Below the pieces are notes generated by a model that searched no databases, was not told the origin of the DNA, and was given only the letters and a program-made list of their open reading frames with translations. A stretch of DNA of 64,000 bases from Phallusia fumigata (taxonomy: Eukaryota > Chordata > Ascidiacea > Phlebobranchia > Ascidiidae), in contig QXVZ01024819.1 in assembly GCA_008931825.1 (NCBI GenBank), positions 1-64,000 of the forward strand, given 5' to 3'. The position numbers and the translations under genes were made by a program. Within the stretch, counting starts at the first letter, position 1. Each line of letters begins with the position of its first letter. Positions 38,358-55,628 of the stretch are shown one piece after another.

Positions 38358-40625
38358 TTAAAAACTGACAAGGGAACAACTTTTGACCACGGAATCGTAT
38401 GAAGGCGGTGATGATAACGATTCGTATGCTGGTGGACTTTCATCAGAAGGATTTGTGTTGAGTGTTCTTCCAGGCAACAAGATGTCACCATCTAAAATAC
38501 ATTTTTATTAAACATCTAAATCACAAGTTGTGGCAAAATATATTTTTTGTTTCGTGGTGATTTTATTTCAGGTTGACGAGTAGCGCTAGGCATCCGGCTC
38601 GACAAAAAAAATTCGCGCAGAATTTGCATTTCATAAGAGAAATTAATTACAAACCATTGGTGTAGGTAATTATACTATGTCCCCTGTCTTGTGTTATGTC
38701 AGAGCTCCCCAAACTAGGGGGTCGTTAAGGGTCGCATAAAAATTTTAGAAATCGAAATTAGGTCGCAGACCAAAAGGTTTGAGAAGCCCTGTGTTGTGTA
38801 ACTGCATGACAATTACCTGACAAATTAATAGGGTCTCTTCTTTGTTCAGCAAACCGCATGCATTCCATTATCATTTCCATTCTCGCACTTGCAATGCCCA
38901 AGGCTTGGGTTGTGTCCAGTACATCGGCGAATTCCAGCTCCAAATTGACTTTTCTGTATTTTGCAGCTTTGTATATCTGTAGCCACAATTTCGAAAGATT
39001 AAAACAAGAAAGTTTATGTTAGAACCCACAAAGCCAGGTACTAAACTTTTAGTCTGAATGAAACTACAGATTAATATTTGCGTCTGCGTAGAAGAGTTTC
39101 CTTTCACTGCTTTGAACAGTAGTAACCGCAAAGTCCGATTCTCTTAAAGTCACTATTTTTGATAACGTTATGAGTCAAGTTAACAACTAGAAATTTAAGA
39201 CATACAGTAACTGACTGGATATTTTCAGCACACAAAAGCGAGTAAAATTTGCAGATACTTACTAGGTATGGGATCCCGAACACTATGGCGCACGGGAAGC
39301 ATCCCCCCAACAACATAGGGTAACTGACGCAATCCTCCTCACTTCTAGACCAGGTGGAAAACGTCACCGAAGCTCCTTCAATAAGGTGGATATCGGAGTC
39401 ACGTGGAAAGAGACTCGTGTGCCATTTGTGAAGTATGTCGGAAACTGAAATCTGGGAAAAAATAGCATGTTTAAAAAATGATATGTTTTACTCGGTATGG
39501 GTTATGCGAACGATATATGCCCGCAGTCAAATTGCTTGCCGTACTACGATTCTAACAGGTGTTCATATAAGGTGTTTGACAGGGTAATTTCGAAAATAGA
39601 TTGGTTTGCTGCTAAGGAAACACTAGATCTTGTGGCGGAACTTGAAACCTAATTCTTGTGTACACACGGCGGGTATAGCTGTCAGGAATTTTTAAAATGT
39701 TACACTTCAAAAAAAATATAACACTTTAAATTGAAGTAAAAGATTTGTACCTAGAAATTGGAAACCTTACCGTCAAACAAAATTTCTTTTTTTCGTGTTG
39801 CAGTTTAGCGCATCGACAAAATGCTTCAAGGATTTGTGATCTCAATAGAACGTGTGGAGATTTGATAAACACAACGTATTCACCTGCAATGCCAACATTA
39901 TGATTTAACGTTTGCCAGCATATAGATAACAAAGTTGGGACATCATTTGCGTAAATTAAAATATATACCGGGATGGGGATTTATTCAAATATACTAAACT
40001 AGCCTGTACAAAGCGAAGCCAAAAAATGACGTAATATGTCACCGGACAACATTGTGTCGTCACAATGCCCCTTTTCTCACCTCGACTTTTGCAAACTTCC
40101 GAGTGCGGGTCGATTTTAGCGATAGAAACGAAGAACACAATTGGTTTTTCGGTGAGCGTTGTTTTCCAGCGGTCTAATGACGGGTCGTGCTTGTCCAATT
40201 TCACATAGCTTCAACAGTACAAACAACATAGTTAGTGATTGATATTTCTGTTTGTAGGCAAGTTAACCCAATCGAAACCCAACCTAATTTTACACAGAAA
40301 AACTTCTCAGTCACTCAATTCATAAATTTTTAGGCTACGTCTTACTTTGATATTTCTATTAACGTAGGTATGCAAGCATCATTATGTAGCTTTAATAAAC
40401 ATTGTAAAAGTTGTATGTCCTAAAAAAACGTTTTATTTTATGAAAGATAGGTTCAGGAGCTTTTCATTACCTGGAATAATTGTTGCTAAAAATGTTAGTC
40501 TGGTCGCTGAAAACAGTCACTTTGTCGGAATCGTAGTGAAACAGTCCACATTCGTCCTTGTGGAACATGCTTTCTGGATATGTTGTGTTAAATGTCGATA
40601 GTTGTGTCACAATTATTTCGCTCAT
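38358..40625 (-). CDS. Unrecognised membrane protein with C-terminal PPxY motifs, paralog A
   Basis: Same unrecognised family as 31616-36749. Exons in reading order: 40625-40471, 40208-40081, 39883-39771, 39451-39263, 38976-38817, 38491-38358; 292 residues, all phases in register. It starts at ATG 40625 (MSEIIVTQ). Residues 1-172 look soluble and cysteine-containing. Residues about 173-195 form the hydrophobic segment (LLGGCFPCAIVFGIPYL), then basic IYKAAKYRK. A helical stretch of about 50 residues leads to a tail with PPAY (268-271) and PPSY (277-280). Compared with paralog B it keeps the motif order: K-V-x-V-F, then (L)K.DDPS-like, G...V.F, W, G-C-x-P...VFG.PY, IY(K/R).AK, and two PPxY. Exons 2 and 3 are exactly 128 and 113 nt in both genes, which shows descent from one duplicated gene. 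A NEDD4-type ligase adaptor role is inference from PPxY only. Confidence 0.8.
38700..38791. mobile_element. 92-bp hAT-type MITE with 8-bp target duplication
   Basis: Its ends cagagctccccaaac and gtttgagaagccctg are inverted copies with a few mismatches. The flanks tgttatgt (38692-38699) and tgttgtgt (38792-38799) match at seven of eight bases. It lies in the last intron of PPxY paralog A, 26 bases beyond the exon-5 donor. Confidence 0.75.
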
Positions 40626-43600
40626 ATTGTTTCAACAGTTTTGCGACAACAAGATTGAAAAACACAACCTGAAAAATTAAGCAATTTAAAGTTTTTTTAA
40701 TCTTTGTGGCAAATAGTATGAGGATTTAGGAAGTAACGCAACGTCGTAACAAAACAAAACCTATTGTTTTACCGAATGTCGTTCTACACTTGGCGCGTTT
40801 TACACTTGTGCTAAACACATAAAGAAAAAAACAAAAAAGTGGTAATCACATGTTAGCGTTTCTACAAAACCTATCTTCAAAACTTAATTCAGCTGCTTTT
40901 CTTTACGGCGGTTCTTTATACCAGAACAATGACCCCACACGTCTATCAACCAGCGAACAGTAATAACAGTAAAAAATAAAACTTGACCTTAATCTGGACT
41001 AGTGGTAAAATATTTTTAAATACCTTCCAGTTGTTAAATGTACTGTGCCGAGAAATTACAAAAAATTCCTAATTTGCAAGGTTTACTTATCACAACCTTA
41101 CCATCCTTCGTTAAAACAATGCAACGACTAATCCACATCAAAGCAGAGCGGCTCATATATACATGCGAAAGCAACCGAAACTTTACAGAAGCTCTGAAAT
41201 TTTTCGTGGTAACTACTGGCAGATTGCTACGGCGTCAAAGCATCAAATTTTCGTACGCATGGCCTGACAGTGTCAGTGACCAAGTATAGATGACCCATTT
41301 GACGGATTACATCATACGTCGGGTATAGTTCCTGCGCTGTGGTAGTTTTAATTATGCAAAGTCCAGTAACAAAACAAAAATAGATTTTAGAAAGTTATAG
41401 ATAGGTTTGTTTTTCCCAAATTCGTTCTATTTTTGTGATACTTTCTGTGTTTAGACACTTCCGGACGTATATTTATATAACCTCAAATTGGTTTTCTTGG
41501 TACAACGCAATTTGCGTTGGGGACTGAAAACTGGTGTTTGTTACATGGACAATTGAAGACAAATAATGTAACACTTTTAAAAGAGTTGAAACTACGCAAT
41601 CTAACCGCAATTTTTAATGTTATTGTAAGCGCAGAACTTGGTTGGCGACGTTTTTGTCTCAACTCGTTTCAATTAATAAGGTTGTTTGCAGTGATAGACA
41701 AACGATACAGAACAAAAAATTTAAAGGCCTTGCTTTTGTTGGGTTGCAACCATATTTTTAACGATGGAATGAACATTTTTTATCCACAGAAAAGATCAAT
41801 ATTACTACCGAAAAAGATTACGAGAAAAAATCGTTGGATTTTAATAAGCTACTGGAAACAGAAAAAAAGTTTCTAAAAAGCTTGAGAGCCCGTTCAACTG
41901 TTGATTCAAGGCCGTTTAACTTCAGTCCAGCGCTCTGTTATGTTTACGGGGCGCCACATTTCATAGCGGGCCCCGCAAGGACATATTCGGTCCTGCTGTC
42001 CACGAATGTTTCTGGTGGTCGGTGTTTTTGCATGAAAAAAGGATAAAAATGTCCCCCCAAAAAACTTTGCGAAAAGTGTTGGATCAACAAAACCCCGGAA
42101 CAAATCCCCATACAGTACTTCTTTTCCCCATACGGGTGTCCCACGAGGGAAAATATGCTGTACTGTACGTCAGTAGCGTAAAATGAGTGACGTCACAAGC
42201 GTGAAATGCGCCTTCAGTGCGTGATGTTGATTCACGTGGGGGCACAAAACGTGCCAAACACTTTGACTCACGTGCAACTGTCCCTTTTTTTACATTTTTC
42301 ACTTTTGTCCGCGGTTTCTGTTTATTACATTCAAACGTGTCGTTACCACATTTTCATGTTCGGACTGTTTGCGAAACTTCGAACACCGATGTGTTGTTTG
42401 TCACAACAGATAAGCAAAACGCAGCAGTGGCTATATGCCAGCAGCATTTGAAGCTTTGATGTCAACGAGTTTCGTTTTACGCAACGCATGACGTCACTCA
42501 TCGTGCAATCAAAATTGTGATGACTTGACATAAGATTTCTTACACCAACCTCCTGATTTCCAATTTTCAAAAATGAGTTACAGGGATCAACATATGTCTT
42601 TCAAAACAGTTATTCTTTTATTTGAGAAAGGTCCAACTTATATGTTGTTTGTATTTGTTGTTGTAATGTTCCTTTTTTAATTTAAAGTATTTTGTAACTA
42701 TACTACTACTGACCATTACGCAACAAAAAATTTTAAATAGAATTTTTAATCCAAACGTCACAAAACGTTATCACTGGCATTGTGATTAGACTTTACTCGC
42801 GTATTGTATGCCATATGTTCAGCCAGTGTATTTTTAGTAACCGTTTTTTTGTTGTTTGGGTGATCGTATTTTTGAGTAGAGAATAATATCAAACCTATCA
42901 TTAAAAAAACGAGCATGATTTCCAGGTGACTTGTTACACGACGGTTGCTTGTTAAAGGTGGCTGTACACAGGATACGTTTTCGTCCGTTTCGGTCTGTCA
43001 TCCGCATACGCGCGTAAATTTCTGTACATCGCTTCCGTCGACGTTTGTATACAGGATGCGAAAACGGACATGACGGACGTTAACGCAAGTCCGTCGCAGG
43101 CACTCATCAAGTATTGGTTTATATTTGCACCCAAAAGTCAAGGTTTTATATTTTGTGCCTTTTTTAACGACTTTCATCGCCCACTTTCGACAAAAGAAAT
43201 TAGCAAGAACAAAATGTTTGTGCTGGTTGGAGAGAAACCTGCTTTGCAATGGGTGAAGGATCCCATGCACTCTGATAAACATACTTTTTTTATGAAATTA
43301 CTTAAGCTCCGAGAAACATAATGCCTGTGATTGAATTAGAAAGGAGTTTTGGTTTAAAACTTCAACGCAGTGCGTAGCTTTTTATTTTGTATTTGTGGTC
43401 TAACTAGGCCATATTTGTGCCCATAAATATTAAGCGTATGTAACTTCACGCAAACTTCGGAAGTAATAGTTATCTGTATCCGGTTTTGTTCGTCTCCATG
43501 CTGTGTCATAATCTCACACGCAGCTCCAACGCGCCATTACGAAAAGACACGTGGTCAATTTATACGTCACCATCGGAGTTTGGTGCGTTGGAAACTTTGC

Positions 43601-44494
43601 TAAATGACGACAACCGAAAAACAGCAACGTATGTTTGCGCGCACAGTTCTACGTCTTATAGTTTCATGTTTCGGCAGTAGCCTACATTAATTTACAAAAT
43701 TTGGTGCAATAAATCGTTATGCTGTGCAATAACAAAAAAGGAATAAACAAAAGATTTACCATTTTTTCTGTTCTTGAGACTAAGTTTTTTAAACCAACGT
43801 TTGGTAATTACTAACTAAGGTGACATCAGATTTCATGAATACCTTAGCTATGTTATACTACCCTCAAAACTATTCTAATTATTTCACATTGAAAACATTT
43901 ACAAATTTAGTTTTCTTTGAATTTACCTCATACTTAAAAGAGGACTAACCAAAAAAACAAAACTAAATATTTTACTCCCTTCTCTGTATTTACCTCAGGT
44001 TTTCTGATTCAAAACAGGGCAAATGCAACACAAAACATAACAGTACAACATTTTAGCAGCATGAAATTATGGTGTGCCTTTTGTCTTTTTTATCTGCAGG
44101 CATGAGTCACAAATTTAGGTAAATGTCATAATGAAGCACTGCAGCTCAACAAAATGACCTTAAATACTTACTTGTTTTATCACAAAGCCAAAAAATTCCA
44201 TAGCTAATCAGGTTAAGTTTGCAGCATATATATATGTATACATCAAATAAACACACTTTAATTTAACAATTGTCCAAACAACATGGTATAAAAAACATTG
44301 CACATATCTGGTTTGTCAAGCACACATTTTCATTAAATCTATGCACATATTTTGGTAATTTTACAGCAGTTTCTTTTAAAAAAGAAACAATTTTAAAACT
44401 TGTGCCCCAACATAAACATATCGCTTAAAGAAAGATTAAACAGTGGCCGATTTATCTGTTTTAACCGGACAATATTACACACCCAACTGTGATC
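40626..44494. other. Intergenic region upstream of PPxY paralog A
   Basis: 3.9 kb with only short open frames without domain or splice support. Several TGACGTCA-type sites occur between 42.1 and 42.5 kb. A GC-richer patch at about 42960-43100 has related blocks (acaggatacg / acaggatgcg, and tcgtccg / cggacg in both directions) and may be a worn transposon end. The last part, next to SEC63, is its 3' UTR side. Confidence 0.4.
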
Positions 44495-46696
44495 CTATTC
44501 TTCAGAGGAAGACTGCTCTTCTGAGGAGATGCCTTCATCCTCACTTTCATCTGCCCCACCAGCTCCCTCCTCATCAGAGATATTCCATTGAGGATGGTCC
44601 TCCTCTACTGGTTTCGCTTCCTTAACATCTAGTTTTAGTTCAAACTTTTGGTCACAGTCAAAGTAGGAGTCAGATCGGATCCACACCGAGTAGGTATAAC
44701 GTCCTGGTTTTGTCGGGGCAGGAAATTTTAGTTCAATCTCCTCTTCCTCACGAAGATTGGTGACAAGAACTGGGGAAGTAAGTAGCAGGTGCTTTTTCCG
44801 ATCGCAGGCGTACACCCACCACCATTCTTGCTTTTCAACAGGCAGGAATGGGGCATAGACTGTGTGGGTCCTTCTGTCTTTAACTTCCAATGCAACTTTT
44901 TCCTTTCGTTTGAAAGTGGCTTGCATTGCTTGCCATTCTCGTTCTTCCTTATCCTCATTGGGTTGTGCTTCTGCTTCAGAATCTGAAACATCCGATTCAC
45001 TTCCCGAAGAGCCTTCTTCATCTTTTGTCTTCTGTGGCACTTCTTCTACAGCACTGCTGTTTTCCTCAGTTTTTGACTTATCAGTCTTCTTGACAGGCTT
45101 TTTCAACCCCTTAACAGGTTTCTTTTTCTTTAAATTCTTCTTCTTTTTACCCTGCTTTTCCCATGGTTTGAGCTTTGGTTGTTTATCCTGAACCTCCTGG
45201 TCTTCATCATCAACAACTTCAGCATCAGGACTAGCATCTATCTCCTGCAGGTCGCCAAGGCATCCCCTTTTCATGAAGACTGTCACCGTAACAATTGCAC
45301 CAGCAGTAATTACATTGGTCTCTTCATCATCAATCACATGTGTTGAGACATCAAGGTCAATCAGAGGAAAAGATCTGAGAACAGTAAGCATGGTGTCATA
45401 CTCTTCATCACCCATTCGTCTAAGCATTTGCCTGCGGTCGCTTTCTCGCATTTCAACCAAACTTTTTAACCCACGAACTGACTGCCGTTTATTGTGATAG
45501 CAAAACTTAACAAACTCATCATTAAAGTATGGCAACTGCAGGAGTGATGATTTTGTATCCCTCAAACCTTGAATCATCATGGGTGCTAGTTTCATTACAT
45601 TTTCAAGAGTTTCTAATCTAGGGAGATTGGCTTTATTCCAGTGAGCCATAGTAGTAAGCTGTGCAATGCAATTTACCATTTCTTGAATTAAAAGTGGGCT
45701 TTTGCGAAGAATAAAGTCAACATCCTTCTGTAGGTTTGGAGAAGTGATATCCAAGCGACTTAAGTGGCTGTATATAAGCACTCTGGCCTTGACACTATAA
45801 GGAAAGTTGAAAGGCCTGTCTTTTGCATTTTCAACTATGTTAAAACTTTCCAGTTGGTGAATGAGATCTGGAATATCCTCATTATCTTCTGGAGCTGGGG
45901 GTCTTACTTGGTTATTATGGTCATGACTAAATTCGAAAGACCCAGAAAATATTGTAAGGGCACGTTTAAGATTCATGTTTGGGGTTCTGTTGATAAAATG
46001 GTAGAACAGTTGTGTTGTATCCAGCAAGACCTGTTCCTTGCTGTATTTAATGGATTTGTTCCACCATAGGCCAACTATAAGTGGCAAAGCAATCATAAAC
46101 AGAAACATGTACACACTAAGAACCACAAAAGAATTCTGTGATTCGACTATCCATTTTGGTAAAGCAATTCCGAATTCCATAGCTTGAGGACCATCAGGGT
46201 TTCCATAGTCCCGCCAATTCTGCATGGTATCTTCATCCGTAAGTGCATCATAGGCTTTTCGGATGCGCATAAACTCTTCTGGGTCCCCACCTTTGTCGGG
46301 ATGCTTTTCTAAAACCAGTTGTCGAAATTTTTTCTTTAGCTCTACTTTACCAGCATCTTCGCTGACACCAAGCACTTCATATGGATTGTACTCAACATGA
46401 TCATGTTCGATGCTTGAAACTTTGTATACTAACCAAATAAAACCAATCCATGACAAAACTAAAACAATTTTTCGTATGCTAGGTTTTGACTTTTTTCTGC
46501 GAAGCTCCTCTTGTTTCTTTTTATACCACTTGCTTTTTCCATGTATGTCACGCTGATTTCTAATTTGCTTTTCTTCCTCTTTTAATGTTTTCGGCCACAT
46601 CAAGTACGTCAGAGGAATAAGAATCATTGCAAAAAACGATAGCAGAAAATAAAGAAAGGTTGAGCCCTTTTCATCGTAAGAAAACTGTTGGGCCAT
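44495..46696 (-). CDS. SEC63: SEC63, ER translocon J-domain protein
   Basis: SEC63 is an ER membrane protein that works with SEC61 and SEC62. Its luminal J domain recruits BiP to drive post-translational protein import. The 733-residue frame starts at ATG 46696 and is close to the vertebrate length (about 760). It has membrane segments at about 14-34, 76-92 and 190-211, with the J domain at about 104-168 carrying the essential HPD (132-134, in KHPDKGGDPEEF). The Brl/SEC63 domain runs from about 219 to 695. It is split by a lysine-rich then acidic insert (about 500-590) and followed by an acidic Glu/Ser tail (about 697-733), as in animal orthologs. The whole gene is one uninterrupted exon, unlike the many-exon vertebrate gene. 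It is arranged head to head with the zinc-finger gene, whose ATG is 1.1 kb away. Confidence 0.96.
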   Translation of the reverse strand: MAQQFSYDEKGSTFLYFLLSFFAMILIPLTYLMWPKTLKEEEKQIRNQRDIHGKSKWYKKKQEELRRKKSKPSIRKIVLVLSWIGFIWLVYKVSSIEHDHVEYNPYEVLGVSEDAGKVELKKKFRQLVLEKHPDKGGDPEEFMRIRKAYDALTDEDTMQNWRDYGNPDGPQAMEFGIALPKWIVESQNSFVVLSVYMFLFMIALPLIVGLWWNKSIKYSKEQVLLDTTQLFYHFINRTPNMNLKRALTIFSGSFEFSHDHNNQVRPPAPEDNEDIPDLIHQLESFNIVENAKDRPFNFPYSVKARVLIYSHLSRLDITSPNLQKDVDFILRKSPLLIQEMVNCIAQLTTMAHWNKANLPRLETLENVMKLAPMMIQGLRDTKSSLLQLPYFNDEFVKFCYHNKRQSVRGLKSLVEMRESDRRQMLRRMGDEEYDTMLTVLRSFPLIDLDVSTHVIDDEETNVITAGAIVTVTVFMKRGCLGDLQEIDASPDAEVVDDEDQEVQDKQPKLKPWEKQGKKKKNLKKKKPVKGLKKPVKKTDKSKTEENSSAVEEVPQKTKDEEGSSGSESDVSDSEAEAQPNEDKEEREWQAMQATFKRKEKVALEVKDRRTHTVYAPFLPVEKQEWWWVYACDRKKHLLLTSPVLVTNLREEEEIELKFPAPTKPGRYTYSVWIRSDSYFDCDQKFELKLDVKEAKPVEEDHPQWNISDEEGAGGADESEDEGISSEEQSSSEE

Positions 46697-47822
46697 GTTT
46701 CAGTAAACTTTAGCCTTGTTTTAAACGCTAATAGCAATGGTCTAAAAATGGCATGTGTTGTTAATTTTACATTTTTATCACACTAAATATTACTTGGACT
46801 TTGCACAAAATTTATTGCACAAACAAACTTGAAAACATTTCATTAGTTGCTGACCGTAAAAAACGTTTGTTTCCTAAAACTTGACAAACTATTCCCTTTC
46901 AATTTTCCCTAACTTTTTTCATTCACCGAACAACGTTGGCTGCATATAAATCCGGTTCTGGGAAACCAGACCAGAGGTAACTTTTACACTTACTCTTTTG
47001 CCTTGTTTCGTCTTTTGGATTTTTTATTCAGTGTAGTACTTTGTAACTATGCGAAAATATCTGTACTTCTTGAGATAAGTTTTCTTTTAACCAGTACATT
47101 TCCGAAAATTGAAGAAATTTTAAGTTTACAACACTAGAAAAAAAGTCCCCACCCCTGTCAAAAAACTCACATGAATTTTTTAAACTTGTGTTTAGTGAAG
47201 CGGAACTACATCGAAATTCAGCAGATTTCTAAAATTTGTTGGCCACAGAAAACGTACTGTACATAGAATTATATTTTCGTGACAATCAAAGTTACCATCG
47301 AAAGTTGTTGATATTCTTTTAAAACAGTAGGTCCCCGAGAAAATTAAGTCACATAGAAAGAGAACATAAAATATTTTATAAAATTGATGGCTGTCTAAAA
47401 TGTTGCAAATGTTGAGAAGTGTGAACGTTTTTAGGTACCAGCTTTACCGAAGTGGTGACCCCGGTAGGCGGTGCTGTAGACCAAAATACGCGCCAGTATA
47501 CAAATTTCCAAATGTTAAAATGGCAATTCACATAGTGGTACTTACTTTAAAAAACACATGCATTTTTTCTCAAAAGACTGACAATTCCAAAAAAAAGTTG
47601 TGTAACATCCTATGCATTTTAGTGCAACAACGTTTGGTTATCATTACTGCAAAACTATGATGATGAAATGAAACTGTTAAAAATACCGTATGTTGGTAAA
47701 AATGTAACATCTGTAATCCCAAACTTAGAGGTCATTAGTTACTATGGCTTTTTGTTCAGAGTTTGCATAAAGTTTTTCAAATATAACTTTCAACTGTTTT
47801 GGTAAAATTACCAAAAGTCATA
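46697..47822. promoter_or_regulatory. Shared divergent promoter region, SEC63 / zinc finger
   Basis: 1.1 kb separates two start codons that point away from each other. No coding segment is supported here. It must contain both promoters and 5' UTRs, but I could not place the transcription starts. Confidence 0.5.
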
Positions 47823-48980
47823 ATGTCCACTGAAACAGAAACTAATGAAACAGACCCAGAAATGTCAGAAGTTATGTATCTTAACCAGGAGTCCACTACC
47901 ATCGTTATTGATGTCAATGAAGACAGTGAACTGTATGAGCTTGACGAAAGCGACATGTGTGAAATGGAAGTGTTTGTTGACCAATGTGAGGATGATTTTG
48001 TGACTGTAAAACAAGGCAGACCTGTTCAGTCAATGCATTACAACACTGTTAGATCACAAGATGATGATGATTCTATCAGATGCACCCTTTGCAGGCAATA
48101 CTGCAGCAATACAGAAGAATTTATGAAGCATATTCAGGTTCTGCATCCACTTGTAATAACTGAGGCGGGTTTCCGTTGTCCATTTTGCAAGTACTCTGCC
48201 AAGGCGCGCTTGTCTGTCGAGCAGCATTTGCGCATACATTCAAATGATAAGCCATTCAAATGTGGGATCTGTGGCAAGAGGTTTAATCAGAAATCTGGTG
48301 TAAAACAGCACATGAGGTCACACTCGACTGCAAAGCCTTTTCCCTGCCATTTGTGTGGAAACAGGTTTAAAGCTGCAAGCACACTGGCTTGCCATATTTC
48401 AATGAAACATGACCAGATGAAGCCATTTCAATGCAAGGTGTGTAGTGCATCATTTGGACATTCCAGCAATTTGACCATCCACATGCGAACCCACACTGGT
48501 GAACGGCCATATAAATGCACAGTTTGTGAAAAGTCATTTGTACAGCAAGGCCATCTAATTACCCACCAACGGTTGCACACTGGGGAAAAGCCTTTTAAAT
48601 GTGAGTTTTGTGTGGCTGCTTTTACACACATAGGCAATCTACGCCAGCATGTAATCACCCAGCATACCAAAGACTACAAGCACCGCTGCAACTTGTGTTC
48701 GAAGGGATTTATTGGCCCTAGTGATTTAAAGCGACATGTTGAAAAGTTTCATCCCAATGCAGGAGAACAAACCCTTGTTCAGACTAGCCCTGATGATTCT
48801 GATGAGTTTGTCATTGTGCAGAGAGTCACAATAAATAATGCCTCACAGGATGAGGTACAGACATCAAATGAAGATGATGAGCAACGAAACGTCATTGTCG
48901 AAAATGATAATGCTAACACTGTTCAAGAAGAAAGCAATGTTGAACCTGTTTTGCTTGATGTTAAAGTTGAAAGAGAGTAG
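47823..48980 (+). CDS. C2H2 zinc-finger protein, eight fingers, single exon
   Basis: Probable nuclear DNA-binding protein, 385 residues. The first in-frame ATG is 47823 (MSTETETNETDP). The N-terminal 85 residues are acidic and without a recognised SCAN, KRAB or BTB domain. Eight C2H2 fingers fill about residues 87-310. The middle fingers are joined by near-consensus linkers (THTGERPYKC, LHTGEKPFKC); finger 1 and the linker after it are atypical, and fingers 4, 7 and 8 have the longer C-terminal H-x4/5-H spacing. The C-terminus is again acidic (runs of D/E around 325-370). There is no intron. I cannot name an ortholog; many animal C2H2 families look like this. Confidence 0.9.
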   Translation: MSTETETNETDPEMSEVMYLNQESTTIVIDVNEDSELYELDESDMCEMEVFVDQCEDDFVTVKQGRPVQSMHYNTVRSQDDDDSIRCTLCRQYCSNTEEFMKHIQVLHPLVITEAGFRCPFCKYSAKARLSVEQHLRIHSNDKPFKCGICGKRFNQKSGVKQHMRSHSTAKPFPCHLCGNRFKAASTLACHISMKHDQMKPFQCKVCSASFGHSSNLTIHMRTHTGERPYKCTVCEKSFVQQGHLITHQRLHTGEKPFKCEFCVAAFTHIGNLRQHVITQHTKDYKHRCNLCSKGFIGPSDLKRHVEKFHPNAGEQTLVQTSPDDSDEFVIVQRVTINNASQDEVQTSNEDDEQRNVIVENDNANTVQEESNVEPVLLDVKVERE

Positions 48981-49814
48981 ATTGTATTGGACCCTGTTGG
49001 TGTATAATTGGCATGATGTTAGCTTATCTTGTACATAAATATGTGAAATGACTGTAGACTAAAATATTACCAAAATTTATTAAAAAACTATATGCTCAGC
49101 TCAGATTACATTCAAATTCTGTTATATGCTTAAAAGTCTGAAAGTTTTCACTTAATAGGAAATTGTTACAACTTAAAAAAACGAATTATGCTTCAACAGT
49201 TATAAGTGTTTATATTACCCCTTATAAAACTAACTTAAAACAGCCTTTTTCTCTTTACACATGGGTATGTTTGCATAGGCTTACTGACTGTAGCAGTATG
49301 GTCAGAGGCATGATCAGTGCATGATAGTAAAGTGGGCATGATTTGTTACTATGGCCTAAATGTGACTTGATGATCGGTGTGGTCGCTCATTCAGGCGATT
49401 GCATTGTTAGCAGTTTTTTTTTCTGATTTTGCCTTGAACAAATATGTACTGGTGGGAATATGTACACCAATGCTTTTGGTTCTTTAAATGAAAGGTTTTG
49501 ATACCAAGCTCAGAGCTAAGACAAAAATGATTGTAAAGCTTTTCAAGTGTAATTTTCTTAATAGATACTAAAAATTGGTGGCCTAAAAATGGAGTCAGTT
49601 TTGGTTAACTTTTTATGGCATTTGTGATTTATTCATAAAGTGCTCATATGTTGCATTCCACATTTGCATCACTCATAATGACTCATCATTTTATATGCTC
49701 ACAATATCCTTATGACGACATTTTGTGTTTGTTAAGTTGTTATTTGAGTGCTTTTTTTGCATTAGATTATCAGCACTTAGTAGCAAATTTAAATTTGTCA
49801 ACAATTTAAGCAAT
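48981..49814. other. Spacer between zinc-finger gene and isocitrate dehydrogenase
   Basis: 830 bases of AT-rich DNA: the 3' UTR of the zinc-finger gene and the promoter / 5' UTR of the dehydrogenase. An acceptor-like tttttttgcattag at 49750-49764 lies just before the ATG and could end a 5' UTR intron or be a spliced-leader site. No gene was found. Confidence 0.45.

Positions 49815-55628
<5,814 letters not shown>

Noticed and set aside
41517-41876. 119-codon open frame upstream of PPxY paralog A
   Set aside because: No domain, no in-frame context, composition typical of chance AT-rich translation.
42953-43105. Possible Harbinger-like transposon end
   Set aside because: Related blocks around acaggatNcg and cggacg are present, but no clean terminal repeats or target duplication could be read.
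44862-45191. Plus-strand frame of 109 codons across SEC63
   Set aside because: Antisense shadow of the low-complexity Lys/Glu/Ser region of SEC63.
49725-49814. N-terminal extension of isocitrate dehydrogenase as a mitochondrial leader
   Set aside because: The frame upstream of 49815 opens only at GTG and overlaps a polypyrimidine/AG acceptor; the ATG at 49815 aligns with cytosolic IDH1.
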